Shown here: piece after piece, positions 25,197 through 33,803 of the stretch | Position numbering within the stretch: the stretch's first letter is position 1 | Layout: each line of letters starts with the position of its first letter | Assembly: GCF_001613505.1 (NCBI RefSeq) | Contig: NZ_BDCM01000012.1 | Coordinates: forward strand, 124,001 to 188,000 | Length of the DNA stretch: 64,000 bases | From: Nocardia mikamii NBRC 108933 | Lineage (GTDB): Bacteria > Actinomycetota > Actinomycetes > Mycobacteriales > Mycobacteriaceae | Reading direction: 5' to 3' | Notes under the pieces: generated by a model | The model's input: only the letters and a program-made list of their open reading frames with translations | Databases searched by the model: none | Told to the model about the DNA's origin: nothing | Translations under genes and position numbers: made by a program

Positions 25197-27407
25197 TCAG
25201 GAAACCGGGACCGGCACGGGGTGGCGGAGGTCGTCGATATCGGCGATACCGTCGGGCGTGATCGCGAGGACGCGGGCGGTGGCGATATCGAAGAACAGTC
25301 CCGACAGCACCACACCGCGCGCCTCGATCCCGCGCCGCACGACGGGGTGAGCGGCCAGCGTCTCGATCTGGACGGCCACGTTCACCATGCCCAGCTGGTC
25401 GACCTCGCCGTATCCGGCGGCCGCGGCCGCCGCCGCCACCGGATGCCCGGCCCGGAACCGCTCGAGCGCGGGGCGGCCGTGCGCGAGCCAGTCGTCGAGG
25501 CCCGAGCCGGTGCGCAGACCGTGGTGCAGTGCGTCCATGGCGCCACACCCGGAATGCCCGCAGACGACGATCGAGCGCACGTCGAGTTTGTTCAACGCGT
25601 AGACCAGCGCGGCCTCGACCGAGGTATCGCGGCCGTCGGCGGGGATCAGATTGCCGATATTGCGCACGGTGAACAGATCGCCGGGGCCGCTGTTGGTGAT
25701 CACGTTGGGCACGATGCGGGAATCGGCGCAGGTGACGAACAGCGATTCCGGATCCTGGGCGTGCCGCAGTTCGTCCAGATGCGGCCGCATCATGTGGGCG
25801 TGCCCGCGATGATAGGCCGCGATTCCGGCGGCGATCCGGTCGGTGCGGGTGGTCGGACGCCAGGGCGCGAGAACATCGTCGAGCATCCGCCGGGCGTGGC
25901 CGCGCGCGGGCGGTCCCGCGGTGAGGTCGGCGATCCGCACGGCGCCGAGTTCGACGAATTGCACCGTGCCGCCCAGGCTTTCATGTCGCTGCGCCCATTC
26001 GTGCAGGGTGTCGGAGGCGGCGTGGTCGATGAAGTCGACGGTCATCTCCACGGTGACCGGAACGCGCGCGGGAATCCGCGCCAGCTGCGCGGTGAGCCGC
26101 GGCAGGGCCAGGAAGGTGGCCGAACCGTCCACGGTCACGAGCCAGCGGCCGGTGTCGCCGACCGGCGCGGCCACGATCACCACCCGCACCACCCGCCACA
26201 TGAGCAGCGCGAACGAGAGCACCAGCCCGATCAGCATGCCCAGCAGCAGATTGCCGAAGATCACCACGAGAACCGTTGCGGCATAGACGATCAGATCACC
26301 GGCGCGGCGCGCGAGGCGGATATGCGCGAGTTTCACCAATCCGATACCGATGACGATCAGCAGGCCGGCCAGCGCGGCCTTCGGGATCTGGCGCACCACG
26401 TCGACCAGCGCGACGGAGAACACCAGCACCCACACGCCACTGAGCATGGTGGAGGCCTTGGTCCGCGCGCCGGCCTTGGCGTTGGTGATACTGCGGACGA
26501 TGACCGCGGCGATGGGCAGGCCGCCGAGTAGGCCGGACGTCATGTTCGCGACGCCCTGGCCGAGCAGTTCGCGGTCGAGGTCGGTGCGGTACTCCGGCCG
26601 CAACCGGTCGACGGCCACCGCGGACAGCAGCGTCTCCACGCTGGCGATCAGCGCGATGGTGAACGCCGTCAGCACGACCGCACTCCAATTGCCGTGCGGC
26701 AGTTGCGGTAACGACATCGCGTCGAACAGCGACCCGTGCAGGGTGATGCGTTCCACGCTGGTGGGCACCACCATCGCGAGCGCGGTCGCCGCGACCACGG
26801 CGGCCAGCGGCGCAGGGACCGCGCGGATCCGGCCCGGTAGATAGCGCCAGCCCAGCATTATCGCGATCACCACCCCGCCGACCAGCGCGTCGCCGGCGTG
26901 CATCACCGTCAGCTGATGCGGCAGCTGGACGATGCTCGCCCACGACGAACTCAGCGTCTGCCCGCCCAGCAGGACGTGTAGTTGCTGCAGCGCGATCACG
27001 ACGCCGATGCCGGCGAGCATGGCGTGTACCACCACGGGCGCGATGGCCAGCGCTCCGCGCGCGATCCGGCTCAAGCCGAACACCACCTGCAGCGCACCGG
27101 CACAGACGGTGATGAAACAGGTTGTCGCCCAGCCGAACTGGTGGATGGATTCGGCAACCACGACGGTGAGGCTGGCGGTGGGGCCGCTGACCTGCAGGAC
27201 CGAACCGCCACACAGCCCGGCGACCAGCCCGCCGACCACGGCGGCGATCAGTCCGGCCGCGACCGGCGCACCCATGGCGACGGCCACACCGATGGACAGG
27301 GGTAGTGCGACGAGGAAAACCACCACGGAGGCGGGTAGATCATGGCGTAGAACGACCGAAAGGCCCCGAGGTGACGTCCGTCGGACCGAGTCGGTGTCGG
27401 TGGACAT
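25197..27407 (-). CDS. Bifunctional SulP anion transporter / beta-carbonic anhydrase, copy 2
   Basis: A 736-residue paralogue of the next gene downstream, with the same order of SulP permease, STAS-like stretch and beta-carbonic anhydrase. The zinc motifs are TCADSRIVPNV and VVCGHSGCGAMD. Blocks such as DLPASVVVFLVALPLSIGVA and GPGDLFTVRNIGNLIP are almost identical between copies, while loops have diverged, so the duplication is old. AAGGAG lies just before the ATG at 27407. It has its own promoter and a perfect CRP-type palindrome further upstream. Two copies may serve different CO2 or anion regimes; this is inference. Confidence 0.92.
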   Translation of the reverse strand: MSTDTDSVRRTSPRGLSVVLRHDLPASVVVFLVALPLSIGVAVAMGAPVAAGLIAAVVGGLVAGLCGGSVLQVSGPTASLTVVVAESIHQFGWATTCFITVCAGALQVVFGLSRIARGALAIAPVVVHAMLAGIGVVIALQQLHVLLGGQTLSSSWASIVQLPHQLTVMHAGDALVGGVVIAIMLGWRYLPGRIRAVPAPLAAVVAATALAMVVPTSVERITLHGSLFDAMSLPQLPHGNWSAVVLTAFTIALIASVETLLSAVAVDRLRPEYRTDLDRELLGQGVANMTSGLLGGLPIAAVIVRSITNAKAGARTKASTMLSGVWVLVFSVALVDVVRQIPKAALAGLLIVIGIGLVKLAHIRLARRAGDLIVYAATVLVVIFGNLLLGMLIGLVLSFALLMWRVVRVVIVAAPVGDTGRWLVTVDGSATFLALPRLTAQLARIPARVPVTVEMTVDFIDHAASDTLHEWAQRHESLGGTVQFVELGAVRIADLTAGPPARGHARRMLDDVLAPWRPTTRTDRIAAGIAAYHRGHAHMMRPHLDELRHAQDPESLFVTCADSRIVPNVITNSGPGDLFTVRNIGNLIPADGRDTSVEAALVYALNKLDVRSIVVCGHSGCGAMDALHHGLRTGSGLDDWLAHGRPALERFRAGHPVAAAAAAAGYGEVDQLGMVNVAVQIETLAAHPVVRRGIEARGVVLSGLFFDIATARVLAITPDGIADIDDLRHPVPVPVS

Positions 27408-27556
27408 ATTTCTCCTTCGCCGAACCGGTGTCGGTTCGGTCCATCGGTGGAACATGTACTGGCATCGAGAGCGGGCGGGCGAAGCGGATGACGCGAGATG
27501 TGTTGCGCCTGCGACCCATCCGGACGTGAGTGCCCGGCAGCGGCCCAACGCGCTTA

Positions 27557-27586
27557 ATAGTAAAGACAACGCAAAGCAGTTGGAAA
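27557..27586 (-). promoter_or_regulatory. Promoter with dyad in the spacer, SulP copy 2
   Basis: On the minus strand TTTCCA, an 18-bp spacer and TACTAT (27557-27562). The spacer holds CAAC (27567-27570) and GTTG (27579-27582) around GCAAAGCA. The dyad arms differ from copy 1 but stay self-complementary at the same positions. Confidence 0.5.
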
Positions 27587-27621
27587 GGGTTTTCAGCACA
27601 AAAGTCGGCGCCGGTATTCAA

Positions 27622-27639
27622 TTGTGATCCATATCACAA
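27622..27639. promoter_or_regulatory. Perfect CRP-type palindrome
   Basis: TTGTGAT-CCAT-ATCACAA contains TGTGA-N6-TCACA exactly, the binding consensus of cAMP receptor proteins including mycobacterial Rv3676. It is centred about 80 bp upstream of the predicted transcription start of SulP copy 2, a class I-like position. It could also act on the divergent dehydrogenase gene at 27879. Confidence 0.65.
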
Positions 27640-27878
27640 CTTGACTCGAGGTCCGGACTTGTCCGGGACCGCCCCCGAATTCCGCGGGGAACCGAAAAAT
27701 TATGGCGCAGAATAGCTTCGCCGAACCCAGCAACGATACTACCCCAGCCACGTTCCTGGTCATTTGTACGATTCTCCTATCACCGAGGCCGAGCGCGACC
27801 GGCGCGGCGCACTACGGGACAGTGGGAAGGACAGGGTCGGCGCCAGGTGCCGACCGGGACCCGGACGAGGAGGCAACA

Positions 27879-28742
27879 GTGCATATCGCGGTACTGGGAA
27901 TGGGACGGATGGGTCGCGCCGTGGCCGGGCGCCTGCTCGACGGCGGACACCGGGTGACGGTGTGGAACCGCACCGAAGGCAAAGCGGCCGAACTGATTTC
28001 GGCCGGCGCGACGGAGGCCGGAACTGTCGCGGCGGCCGTGTCGGGAGTCGACGCGGCCCTCACCGCGCTCGCCGACGACGCGGCGGTGACCTCGGTGGCC
28101 TTCGGCGAGCTGCAGACATCTCTCGATTCCGGCACCCCGTACATCGACTGTTCGACCGTCTCCCCCGCGTTGGGCGCCGCCCTCGCCGACGCCTTCGGTG
28201 ACCGGTTTCTCGCCCTTCCGATCGTCGGCGCGCCCGGCGCGGTCACAGCCGGGAAGGCGACGCTGCTGGCCGGTGGGCCCGCGCAACTGCGGGACCGGCT
28301 CGCACCTCTGCTCGGCACGCTCTCCGAGCGGGTGCGCCACTACGATTCGGCGGCGCACGCGCTGACCGCCAAGGTGACCACGAACTTCCTGCTGATCTCC
28401 GGGGTGGCAGCGCTGGCGGAGGCGTTCACCGTGGGCCGGTCCGGCGGACTCGGCGACGACCAGCTGCGCGAACTGCTCGCCGACGCGCCGGTCGTCGCGC
28501 CCGCCCTGGCGAATCGCTTCGACGCCGTCCTCACCGCGTCCCCCGACGGATGGTGGACCACCGTGCTGGGCGCCAAGGACGCGGGGCTCGCCTTCGACAT
28601 CGCCGCGCAGGCCGGCGCTCACCTGCCGTTGGCGGAAATCGTCCGCAAGCGTTACGAGGATGCGGCACGAACCGATCCCGGCGCCGATATCGCGGCCATC
28701 GCCGCGCTGTACCGGGACGGCGGCGACTCGGCGCAGGGGTGA
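27879..28742 (+). CDS. NAD(P)-dependent 6-phosphogluconate/3-hydroxyisobutyrate dehydrogenase-like reductase
   Basis: The 287-residue protein opens HIAVLGMGRMGRAVAGRLLD, a GxGxxG Rossmann fold with NRT at the end of strand two, which suggests NADP. Next come YIDCSTVSPA and LPIVGAPGAVTAGKATLLAG, where beta-hydroxyacid dehydrogenases have their substrate motif. A helical C-terminal domain follows with LTAKVTTNFLLISGVAALAE; the family's catalytic lysine is expected in this segment (GxxKxxxN pattern), and AKVTTN fits. The GTG start follows GAGGAGG. Imine reductases share this fold, so the reaction is open. Divergent from SulP copy 2. Confidence 0.82.
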   Translation: MHIAVLGMGRMGRAVAGRLLDGGHRVTVWNRTEGKAAELISAGATEAGTVAAAVSGVDAALTALADDAAVTSVAFGELQTSLDSGTPYIDCSTVSPALGAALADAFGDRFLALPIVGAPGAVTAGKATLLAGGPAQLRDRLAPLLGTLSERVRHYDSAAHALTAKVTTNFLLISGVAALAEAFTVGRSGGLGDDQLRELLADAPVVAPALANRFDAVLTASPDGWWTTVLGAKDAGLAFDIAAQAGAHLPLAEIVRKRYEDAARTDPGADIAAIAALYRDGGDSAQG

Positions 28743-29061
28743 GCGATCGGGCCTCGTCGACTCCCGTCTGGGCGACTCGACACTCGGCAACTCAGGGCTG
28801 GGCCGCTCCGAACTGAGCGAAGTGCACGAACTTCCCACGGATGCCCGTCGGTGTCGGCGAAGTCTCACTTCCGCACGCCCGCGTAACTCCCGGCAGCGTT
28901 GCCGCCGACCGTATCGCGGGGCGCGGCGCGACCGCGAAATGCCACCCGGCCGCACCCGAAACCGCTGGTCACGCCGGTCCAGTCCAGGCCGGTCGGCCGC
29001 GTAACCAGGTCTTTACCGGAAGTCCTTGTCGCGTAACGCGGATTCTCTGCACCCTACCGGC
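28743..29061. other. Intergenic stretch of 319 bp
   Basis: No gene is supported here. The first part carries four 15-bp tandem repeats (28759-28818). The last 60 bases are AT-richer and probably hold the promoter of the GntR gene. Confidence 0.5.
28759..28818 (+). repeat. Four imperfect 15-bp tandem repeats
   Basis: Units 28759-28773, 28774-28788, 28789-28803 and 28804-28818 share the pattern xxCTCnnnnCTGGGC or close to it. In one frame they encode DSRLG, DSTLG, NSGLG and RSELS, a pentapeptide-repeat-like pattern. No start codon or ribosome site supports an expressed protein, so this may be a remnant. Confidence 0.45.
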
Positions 29062-29886
29062 ATGCACCACCGCTCCGAACAGCTCCACCCCGACCGGACC
29101 GCCCACGACCGCCGGTTGTTCAGCGATCAGATGCGCGAAATCCTGCCGTCCGCAGCGCAACTGCCGGCCCGGCGCCTGCGGGATCTGCTGCGTGCGGACC
29201 TGCGGGCGGGCTCGTTCGGCACCGGACGACTGCCCGGCGAACCGGAATTGATGGCGCGCCACCATCTCCCGCGCGACGTGGTCCGTGCCGCGCTCGGCAT
29301 GCTGCGCGCCGACGGTTTGATCGAGCGACGCCGCGGAGTGGGCACCGTGGCGGTCGGTGAGCACTACGTCGTATCCGGCGCACTGCCACCCGAGGGCCGG
29401 ACGCTCGAGCAGCATCTGGCCCTGGGCCGGATCTCGCCACGCCTGCTGTATTGGGCCTGGATCCCGGCGCCGCCGGTGATCGCCGCCCATCTGGCCGGTG
29501 TCGCACCCGGGGACGATTGCCTCTGCGTCGAATACGTCCTGCTGCTCGACGATCGCCCGCTCGCGGTGTTCACCAACTACTTGCGCGCACCGGAGGCGAC
29601 GCGGATCGACCAGGCCGCGTTCGGCGACGACTTCTACACCCTGTTGCGCGGCGGCCGCGTGGATGTCGGCGGCAGCGACGTCGGCGTCCAGGCCGCACGC
29701 GCCGACGACTGTACCGCGGCATTGCTGCACATCCTGCCCGGTGAGCCGGTGCTGCTGGTGGAACAGACCATCCGCACCCGCGACGGTATCGCCGTCGATT
29801 ACGCGCTGGGTTCCTGCCGCGCCGAGATCCAGCTCGAACTCGGCGCCATCCCCCGGCTCGATATGACCGCCACCCTGTCCCGCTGA
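29062..29886 (+). CDS. GntR family regulator with UTRA-type sensor domain
   Basis: The 274-residue protein has an N-terminal winged helix (ARRLRDLLRADLRAGSFGTG, then ELMARHHLPRDVVRAALGML and RADGLIERRRGVGTVAV, residues about 35-105). A C-terminal UTRA-like ligand pocket follows with PLAVFTNYLRAP and GEPVLLVEQTIRTRDG. The ATG at 29062 starts the most likely product. It lies 29 bases before the amidase gene on the same strand and probably controls it in response to an amide-containing small molecule. Confidence 0.83.
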   Translation: MHHRSEQLHPDRTAHDRRLFSDQMREILPSAAQLPARRLRDLLRADLRAGSFGTGRLPGEPELMARHHLPRDVVRAALGMLRADGLIERRRGVGTVAVGEHYVVSGALPPEGRTLEQHLALGRISPRLLYWAWIPAPPVIAAHLAGVAPGDDCLCVEYVLLLDDRPLAVFTNYLRAPEATRIDQAAFGDDFYTLLRGGRVDVGGSDVGVQAARADDCTAALLHILPGEPVLLVEQTIRTRDGIAVDYALGSCRAEIQLELGAIPRLDMTATLSR

Positions 29887-29915
29887 CACGACCGCCCGCC
29901 CAGGTAAGGACGACC

Positions 29916-31334
29916 ATGACACTCGCCGACCCACCCGTACTCTCCGGACTGACCGAGGCCGCCGCCGCGCTGCGTTCCGGCGAGACCACCGCCACCCGGC
30001 TGGTCGAACAGGCCCTCGCCGCCGCCGACGCACACGACGCGACGCTCGGTGTCTACCTGTCGCGGTTCGACGAGCGCGCCGTCGCACGAGCCGCGCGCAT
30101 CGACGAGAAGCTGGCCGCCGGCGTTGCGCTCGGCCCCCTGGCCGGAATCCCGGTGGGAATCAAGGATATTCTCGCCCATTCCGCCGCACCCACCACCGCG
30201 CAGAGCCTGGTTCTCGATCCCGGCTGGGGCGCTGCCCAGGGCGATTGCACGGTGGTCCGCCGGCTCGAGGAGGCCGGCGCCGTCGTCACCGGCAAGGTGA
30301 CCACGATGGAATTCGCCATCGGACTCCCGGATCCGGCCAAACCCTTTCCGGTACCGCGTAATCCGTGGGATCCGTCCCGTTGGGCGGGCGGGTCGAGTTC
30401 GGGATCGGGCAGCGGCGTGGCCGCCGGGATGTTCCTGGGTGCCGTCGGAACCGACACCGCGGGCAGTATCCGCATTCCGGCCGCCTTCAACGGGATCACG
30501 GGATTGAAGCCGACTTTCGGCCGCGTCCCGAAGTCCGGTGTGGTCCCGCTGGGCTACACCCTCGACCATCCGGGTCCGATGGCCCGTTCGGCCGCCGACT
30601 GCGCCCTGCTGCTGTCGGCGCTGGCGGGATACGACCCGGCCGATCCCTACAGTGCGCACACACCGGTCGACGACTATCCGGGCGCGCTCACCGGCGATCT
30701 GAGCGGACTGACCATCGGCGTGGACGATCTGGACCGGTTCGCCGACGGTGGTATCGATCCGGCTCAGCCACAACGGTTTTCCGACGCCGTGGCCGTGCTC
30801 GCCGCGGCGGGCGCCCGGATCGTGCCCGTGGAGGTGCCGATGTACCGGGAACTGACCGCGGTGGACGTCGTGGTGATGCTGGCGGAGGCGCACGCCTACC
30901 ACCGGCCCGCGCTGCGCGAACGCTGGACGGACTACGGACAGGCCACCCGCATCATCCTCGCCGGCGGGGATGCGGTCAGCGGCCCGGATTATGTTCAGGC
31001 TCAACGGGTTCGCCGCATCGGCAGGCAGCGGATTGCCGAACTGCTGACGAAGGTCGACTTGGTGGTGACGCCGACCGGACACCTCGGCGCACCCGCGATC
31101 GCCGATCTGGATCAACTGCAACCGATGGGAGTGTTGTCGAGTCTGCACACCCCGTACTGGAACCCGCTGGGCAACCCCACCCTCGCGCTGCCGATCGGCA
31201 CCACCGCCGACGGTCTGCCCCTGTCGATGTCGGTGTCCGGCAACCATTTCGACGAGGCCACCGTCCTGCGCGCCGGAGACGCCTACCAGCGCCGCACGAC
31301 CCACCACATCGAGATCCCCACCGCCCTCCGCTGA
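29916..31334 (+). CDS. Amidase signature family hydrolase
   Basis: The 472-residue enzyme has the full Ser-cisSer-Lys machinery: lysine in IPVGIKDIL (near residue 84), the first serine region in WAGGSSSGSGSGVAAGM, and the nucleophile in GTDTAGSIRIPA. FNGITGLKPTFGRVPKSGV and LDHPGPMARSAADC match the family closely. It hydrolyses an amide of unknown identity; it could equally be mistaken for GatA, but no gatB or gatC is present. The gene follows a GntR regulator and precedes a small coupled ORF. Confidence 0.9.
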   Translation: MTLADPPVLSGLTEAAAALRSGETTATRLVEQALAAADAHDATLGVYLSRFDERAVARAARIDEKLAAGVALGPLAGIPVGIKDILAHSAAPTTAQSLVLDPGWGAAQGDCTVVRRLEEAGAVVTGKVTTMEFAIGLPDPAKPFPVPRNPWDPSRWAGGSSSGSGSGVAAGMFLGAVGTDTAGSIRIPAAFNGITGLKPTFGRVPKSGVVPLGYTLDHPGPMARSAADCALLLSALAGYDPADPYSAHTPVDDYPGALTGDLSGLTIGVDDLDRFADGGIDPAQPQRFSDAVAVLAAAGARIVPVEVPMYRELTAVDVVVMLAEAHAYHRPALRERWTDYGQATRIILAGGDAVSGPDYVQAQRVRRIGRQRIAELLTKVDLVVTPTGHLGAPAIADLDQLQPMGVLSSLHTPYWNPLGNPTLALPIGTTADGLPLSMSVSGNHFDEATVLRAGDAYQRRTTHHIEIPTALR

Positions 31335-31351
31335 ATCGTCAGGAGCCGATC

Positions 31352-31489
31352 ATGACCTGGACCACCGACCCCGAGGAAACCGCCGCGGTCGACGCGATGC
31401 GCGTGGCCGTGCGCGCCATGGCCGACCTGCTCACCACGGTCGACGCCACCCGCTGGGCCGACCCGGCCGGCGGTTTCGATCTCACCTGA
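31352..31489 (+). CDS. Small ORF of 45 residues after the amidase
   Basis: AGGAG lies six bases before the ATG, and the ATG is 17 bases after the amidase stop. The product begins MTWTTDPEETAAVDAMRVAV and ends WADPAGGFDLT; it is acidic, Ala-rich and predicted helical in the middle, with no membrane segment. Spacing and ribosome site argue for real translation in one operon with GntR and the amidase. It may be an accessory subunit or a remnant of a longer gene cut short, since the convergent monooxygenase ends only eight bases beyond. Confidence 0.55.
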   Translation: MTWTTDPEETAAVDAMRVAVRAMADLLTTVDATRWADPAGGFDLT

Positions 31490-31497
31490 GGCTTACA

Positions 31498-32928
31498 TCA
31501 CCGACGTTTGGCGGCGGCGAGGCACCGTGCCGGGCCGAGCGCCGCGACGAGCCCACCGATTCGTCCGGCCCGGCGTTCGGCCGCCGCCACCACTGCCTCG
31601 CCGGCCGCGCGCGCCGCGCCGAGCCCGATGCGGGCGACCAGGTCGGGACGCAACAGGGCGGCCGGCCGCCGCGTCAGACCCATCACGCGATACAGCGTGG
31701 CCGCGACGACCGGATCACGCTCGGCCGCGGCCAGGACCGGGTCGAGCGCCGCGACCGCGGCGCGGATCGCCGGATCCGGGTGCGGGCCGACATGCGGCAT
31801 CGCGCTGTCGGCGATCACGGTGAGCTGCCAGGCGATATCGATCTCTGGGGTGACGGCGGTGTAGAAGCGGCGTGCGAGGTCACGGTCGCCGCCCGCGGCG
31901 AGGCAGCGTTGCAGCACGCGCATCTGGATCGCCGCGATCGTCATGCCCTGGCCGTAGACGGGGCTGAAGCTGCACAGACCGTCGCCGACCGCGAGCAGGC
32001 CGGACGGGAACCGGTCGAGGCGTTCGTAGCGCCGGCGCAGGTTGGCCTTGTAGCGGAAGGTGGCGATATCGGTGAGCAGTTCGCCGCGCCGCACCGCCCC
32101 GCGCACGTCCGGCGGCGCGAGGGCCGCCGCGAAATCCAGGAAGCCGGCCGGGTCCGCGGGTGGTTGTTCGCCGGCGTGCCCGATCAGGGTGAGCACGTAG
32201 CGATTCCGCCCCTCCACCGCGAACAGCGCCAGGGCCCGTGGCGGGAGTTCCCGCACCCCGATGGTCAGCGATTTGTCGGTCCCCAGCGCACCCGGCTCGA
32301 GTTCGACGAACGCGCTGCGGTAGACGATATCGATGGTGGTGCCCTCTTCCCGTGGCCGCGGATAGCCGAGGGCGGCCAGCCAGGCGGGCACGACCCCGCC
32401 CCGGCCGGTCGCGGCGACCACGAGGTCGGCGGTCAGGTCTTCCCCACCGCCGGCATCGTGCACGGTGACGCCGGTGACGCGCGTCGCGGACGGATTCGCG
32501 ATGACACCGGAGGCCTGGGTCCGATCACGCAGCGTCACATTCGGAATCGACAGGATACGTTGCCGCACATGATGTTCCACGTGCGGACGGCTGGCCTGCA
32601 GGCCGCGATAGCCGGTGGAGACCTGCGCGAGTGTGCGCCCGGCCATCTGAAAGGTGACCTCTCCCAGCACATCACAGTCGATCGCCCCGGCGGCGCGCAT
32701 CTGCGCCTCGAATCCCGGAAAGAACTCCTCGAGCAGGTCCTTTCCGCGCGGTAGCAGCCCGTGCACGTGCCGGCCCTGCGGGACGCCTCGGCGCGCCCGC
32801 GGACCGTCGGGCAGCGCGTCGCGTTCGACGACGGTCACGCGGTCGTAGTGGTCGCTGAGCACGCGGGCCGCGAGCAGCCCGCCCATTCCGGCCCCCACGA
32901 CCACCGCGTGTTCGCCGATTCTCGCCAT
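31498..32928 (-). CDS. FAD-dependent monooxygenase-type oxidoreductase
   Basis: The 476-residue flavoprotein begins with HAVVVGAGMGGLLAARVLSD, the FAD-binding fold, with VVERD as the ribose-binding acid. LLAVGDGLCSFSPVYGQGMT supplies the GD motif of group A flavin monooxygenases. RHVHGLLPRGKDLLEEFFPG is typical of the large actinobacterial group often annotated as FAD-binding monooxygenase or tryptophan-halogenase-like. No lysine motif WxWxIP of halogenases is present, so halogenation is unlikely. It is divergent from a TetR gene across a perfect palindrome and is the probable target. Confidence 0.82.
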   Translation of the reverse strand: MARIGEHAVVVGAGMGGLLAARVLSDHYDRVTVVERDALPDGPRARRGVPQGRHVHGLLPRGKDLLEEFFPGFEAQMRAAGAIDCDVLGEVTFQMAGRTLAQVSTGYRGLQASRPHVEHHVRQRILSIPNVTLRDRTQASGVIANPSATRVTGVTVHDAGGGEDLTADLVVAATGRGGVVPAWLAALGYPRPREEGTTIDIVYRSAFVELEPGALGTDKSLTIGVRELPPRALALFAVEGRNRYVLTLIGHAGEQPPADPAGFLDFAAALAPPDVRGAVRRGELLTDIATFRYKANLRRRYERLDRFPSGLLAVGDGLCSFSPVYGQGMTIAAIQMRVLQRCLAAGGDRDLARRFYTAVTPEIDIAWQLTVIADSAMPHVGPHPDPAIRAAVAALDPVLAAAERDPVVAATLYRVMGLTRRPAALLRPDLVARIGLGAARAAGEAVVAAAERRAGRIGGLVAALGPARCLAAAKRR

Positions 32929-32950
32929 CGAGCCACCTTCATCGCACCAT

Positions 32951-32976
32951 TGAGACTAGAATACAAAATAGTCTCA
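32951..32976. promoter_or_regulatory. Perfect palindromic operator between monooxygenase and TetR
   Basis: TGAGACTA (32951-32958) and TAGTCTCA (32969-32976) pair perfectly with a 10-bp A-rich spacer. The size and place, between divergent TetR and its likely target, fit a TetR dimer-pair operator. Confidence 0.65.
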
Positions 32977-33036
32977 GAATGGCGCGGAGACAACCACCCT
33001 TCCCGACATCACCGGCGAAGCAGGCACAATGAGTCG

Positions 33037-33588
33037 GTGACCAGGTCCGCGACCGAACTGATGGATGCCGCGCTGCAACTCGTGGCGGAATCCGGCCTGA
33101 CCGACCTGACACTGACCGACGTGGCGCGGCGCGCGGGGGTGTCGCGCGCGACCACCTACCGGGAGTTCGGCGACAAGGACGGACTGGTGGCCGCCCTCGT
33201 CCGCCGCGAGATCGGCACCATGATCGCGGCCGCGTACCAGGTGGTCGACATGACGGCACCGACACCGGAGTTGGCCCGCGCGGCAACGCTTTTCGCACTG
33301 CGCTACCTGCGGGCCCACGAGGCGTTCCGGTATATCCGCGGTCACGAACCGCAGTGGCTGTTGAACGCGGCGGTCACCCGCATGGAGTCCGAGCGCAATC
33401 TCGTCGAAACCGTGGCCGCGCTGCTGACTCCGCTGCTGTCGTTGCAACGCGCCGGCGACTTGGCGGTCACGCCCGAACAAGCCGCCGAGATCATCGTGCG
33501 CACCGTGTTGTCGCACATACTCGTCGAACGCAGCACCCTGAGCGACGACGAGATCGCGGAGATGGTCGTGCGCGCAACGTCGGCATGA
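33037..33588 (+). CDS. TetR family regulator of the FAD monooxygenase
   Basis: A 183-residue repressor with the helix-turn-helix LTLTDVARRAGVSRATTYRE followed by FGDKDGLVAALV. The ligand domain is helical, with QWLLNAAVTRMESERNLVET. The GTG at 33037 is the best start; an ATG eight codons later is possible. The palindrome at 32951-32976 lies 60 bases upstream, in the shared control region with the divergent monooxygenase. Confidence 0.85.
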   Translation: MTRSATELMDAALQLVAESGLTDLTLTDVARRAGVSRATTYREFGDKDGLVAALVRREIGTMIAAAYQVVDMTAPTPELARAATLFALRYLRAHEAFRYIRGHEPQWLLNAAVTRMESERNLVETVAALLTPLLSLQRAGDLAVTPEQAAEIIVRTVLSHILVERSTLSDDEIAEMVVRATSA

Positions 33589-33766
33589 GGACGCGCTCGG
33601 ACTGAGACGTACCTCCTATCGAGTATCACTGCCGCACCCAAGGATGACGGTGACGCCGGACTTCCCACGTCGCCGGGCACATCGACACCCCGCCAGATCC
33701 GATTCCGCCCGCTCGTCAGCCGACCCCCGCAGCGATCAAGGGTGATCCAGCACACATCGCATTTAG

Positions 33767-33778
33767 GTTGTGCACAAC
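33767..33778. promoter_or_regulatory. OhrR operator candidate overlapping the -35 element
   Basis: GTTGTGCACAAC is a perfect 12-bp palindrome. Its TTGTGC (33768-33773) is also a -35 box, 17 bp upstream of TACATT (33791-33796). That -10 box ends seven bases before the ohrR ATG, so the message would be leaderless and repressor binding would exclude polymerase. Confidence 0.55.
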
Positions 33779-33803
33779 TTTATTGCGTCATACATTTATC
33801 CAC

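Larger units (their letters stand above)
27408..27878. other. Divergent control region, 471 bp
   Basis: Between SulP copy 2 and the divergent dehydrogenase no convincing gene is seen. The region is clearly AT-richer than its surroundings around 27550-27740 and holds the CRP palindrome and the SulP promoter. Confidence 0.6.
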
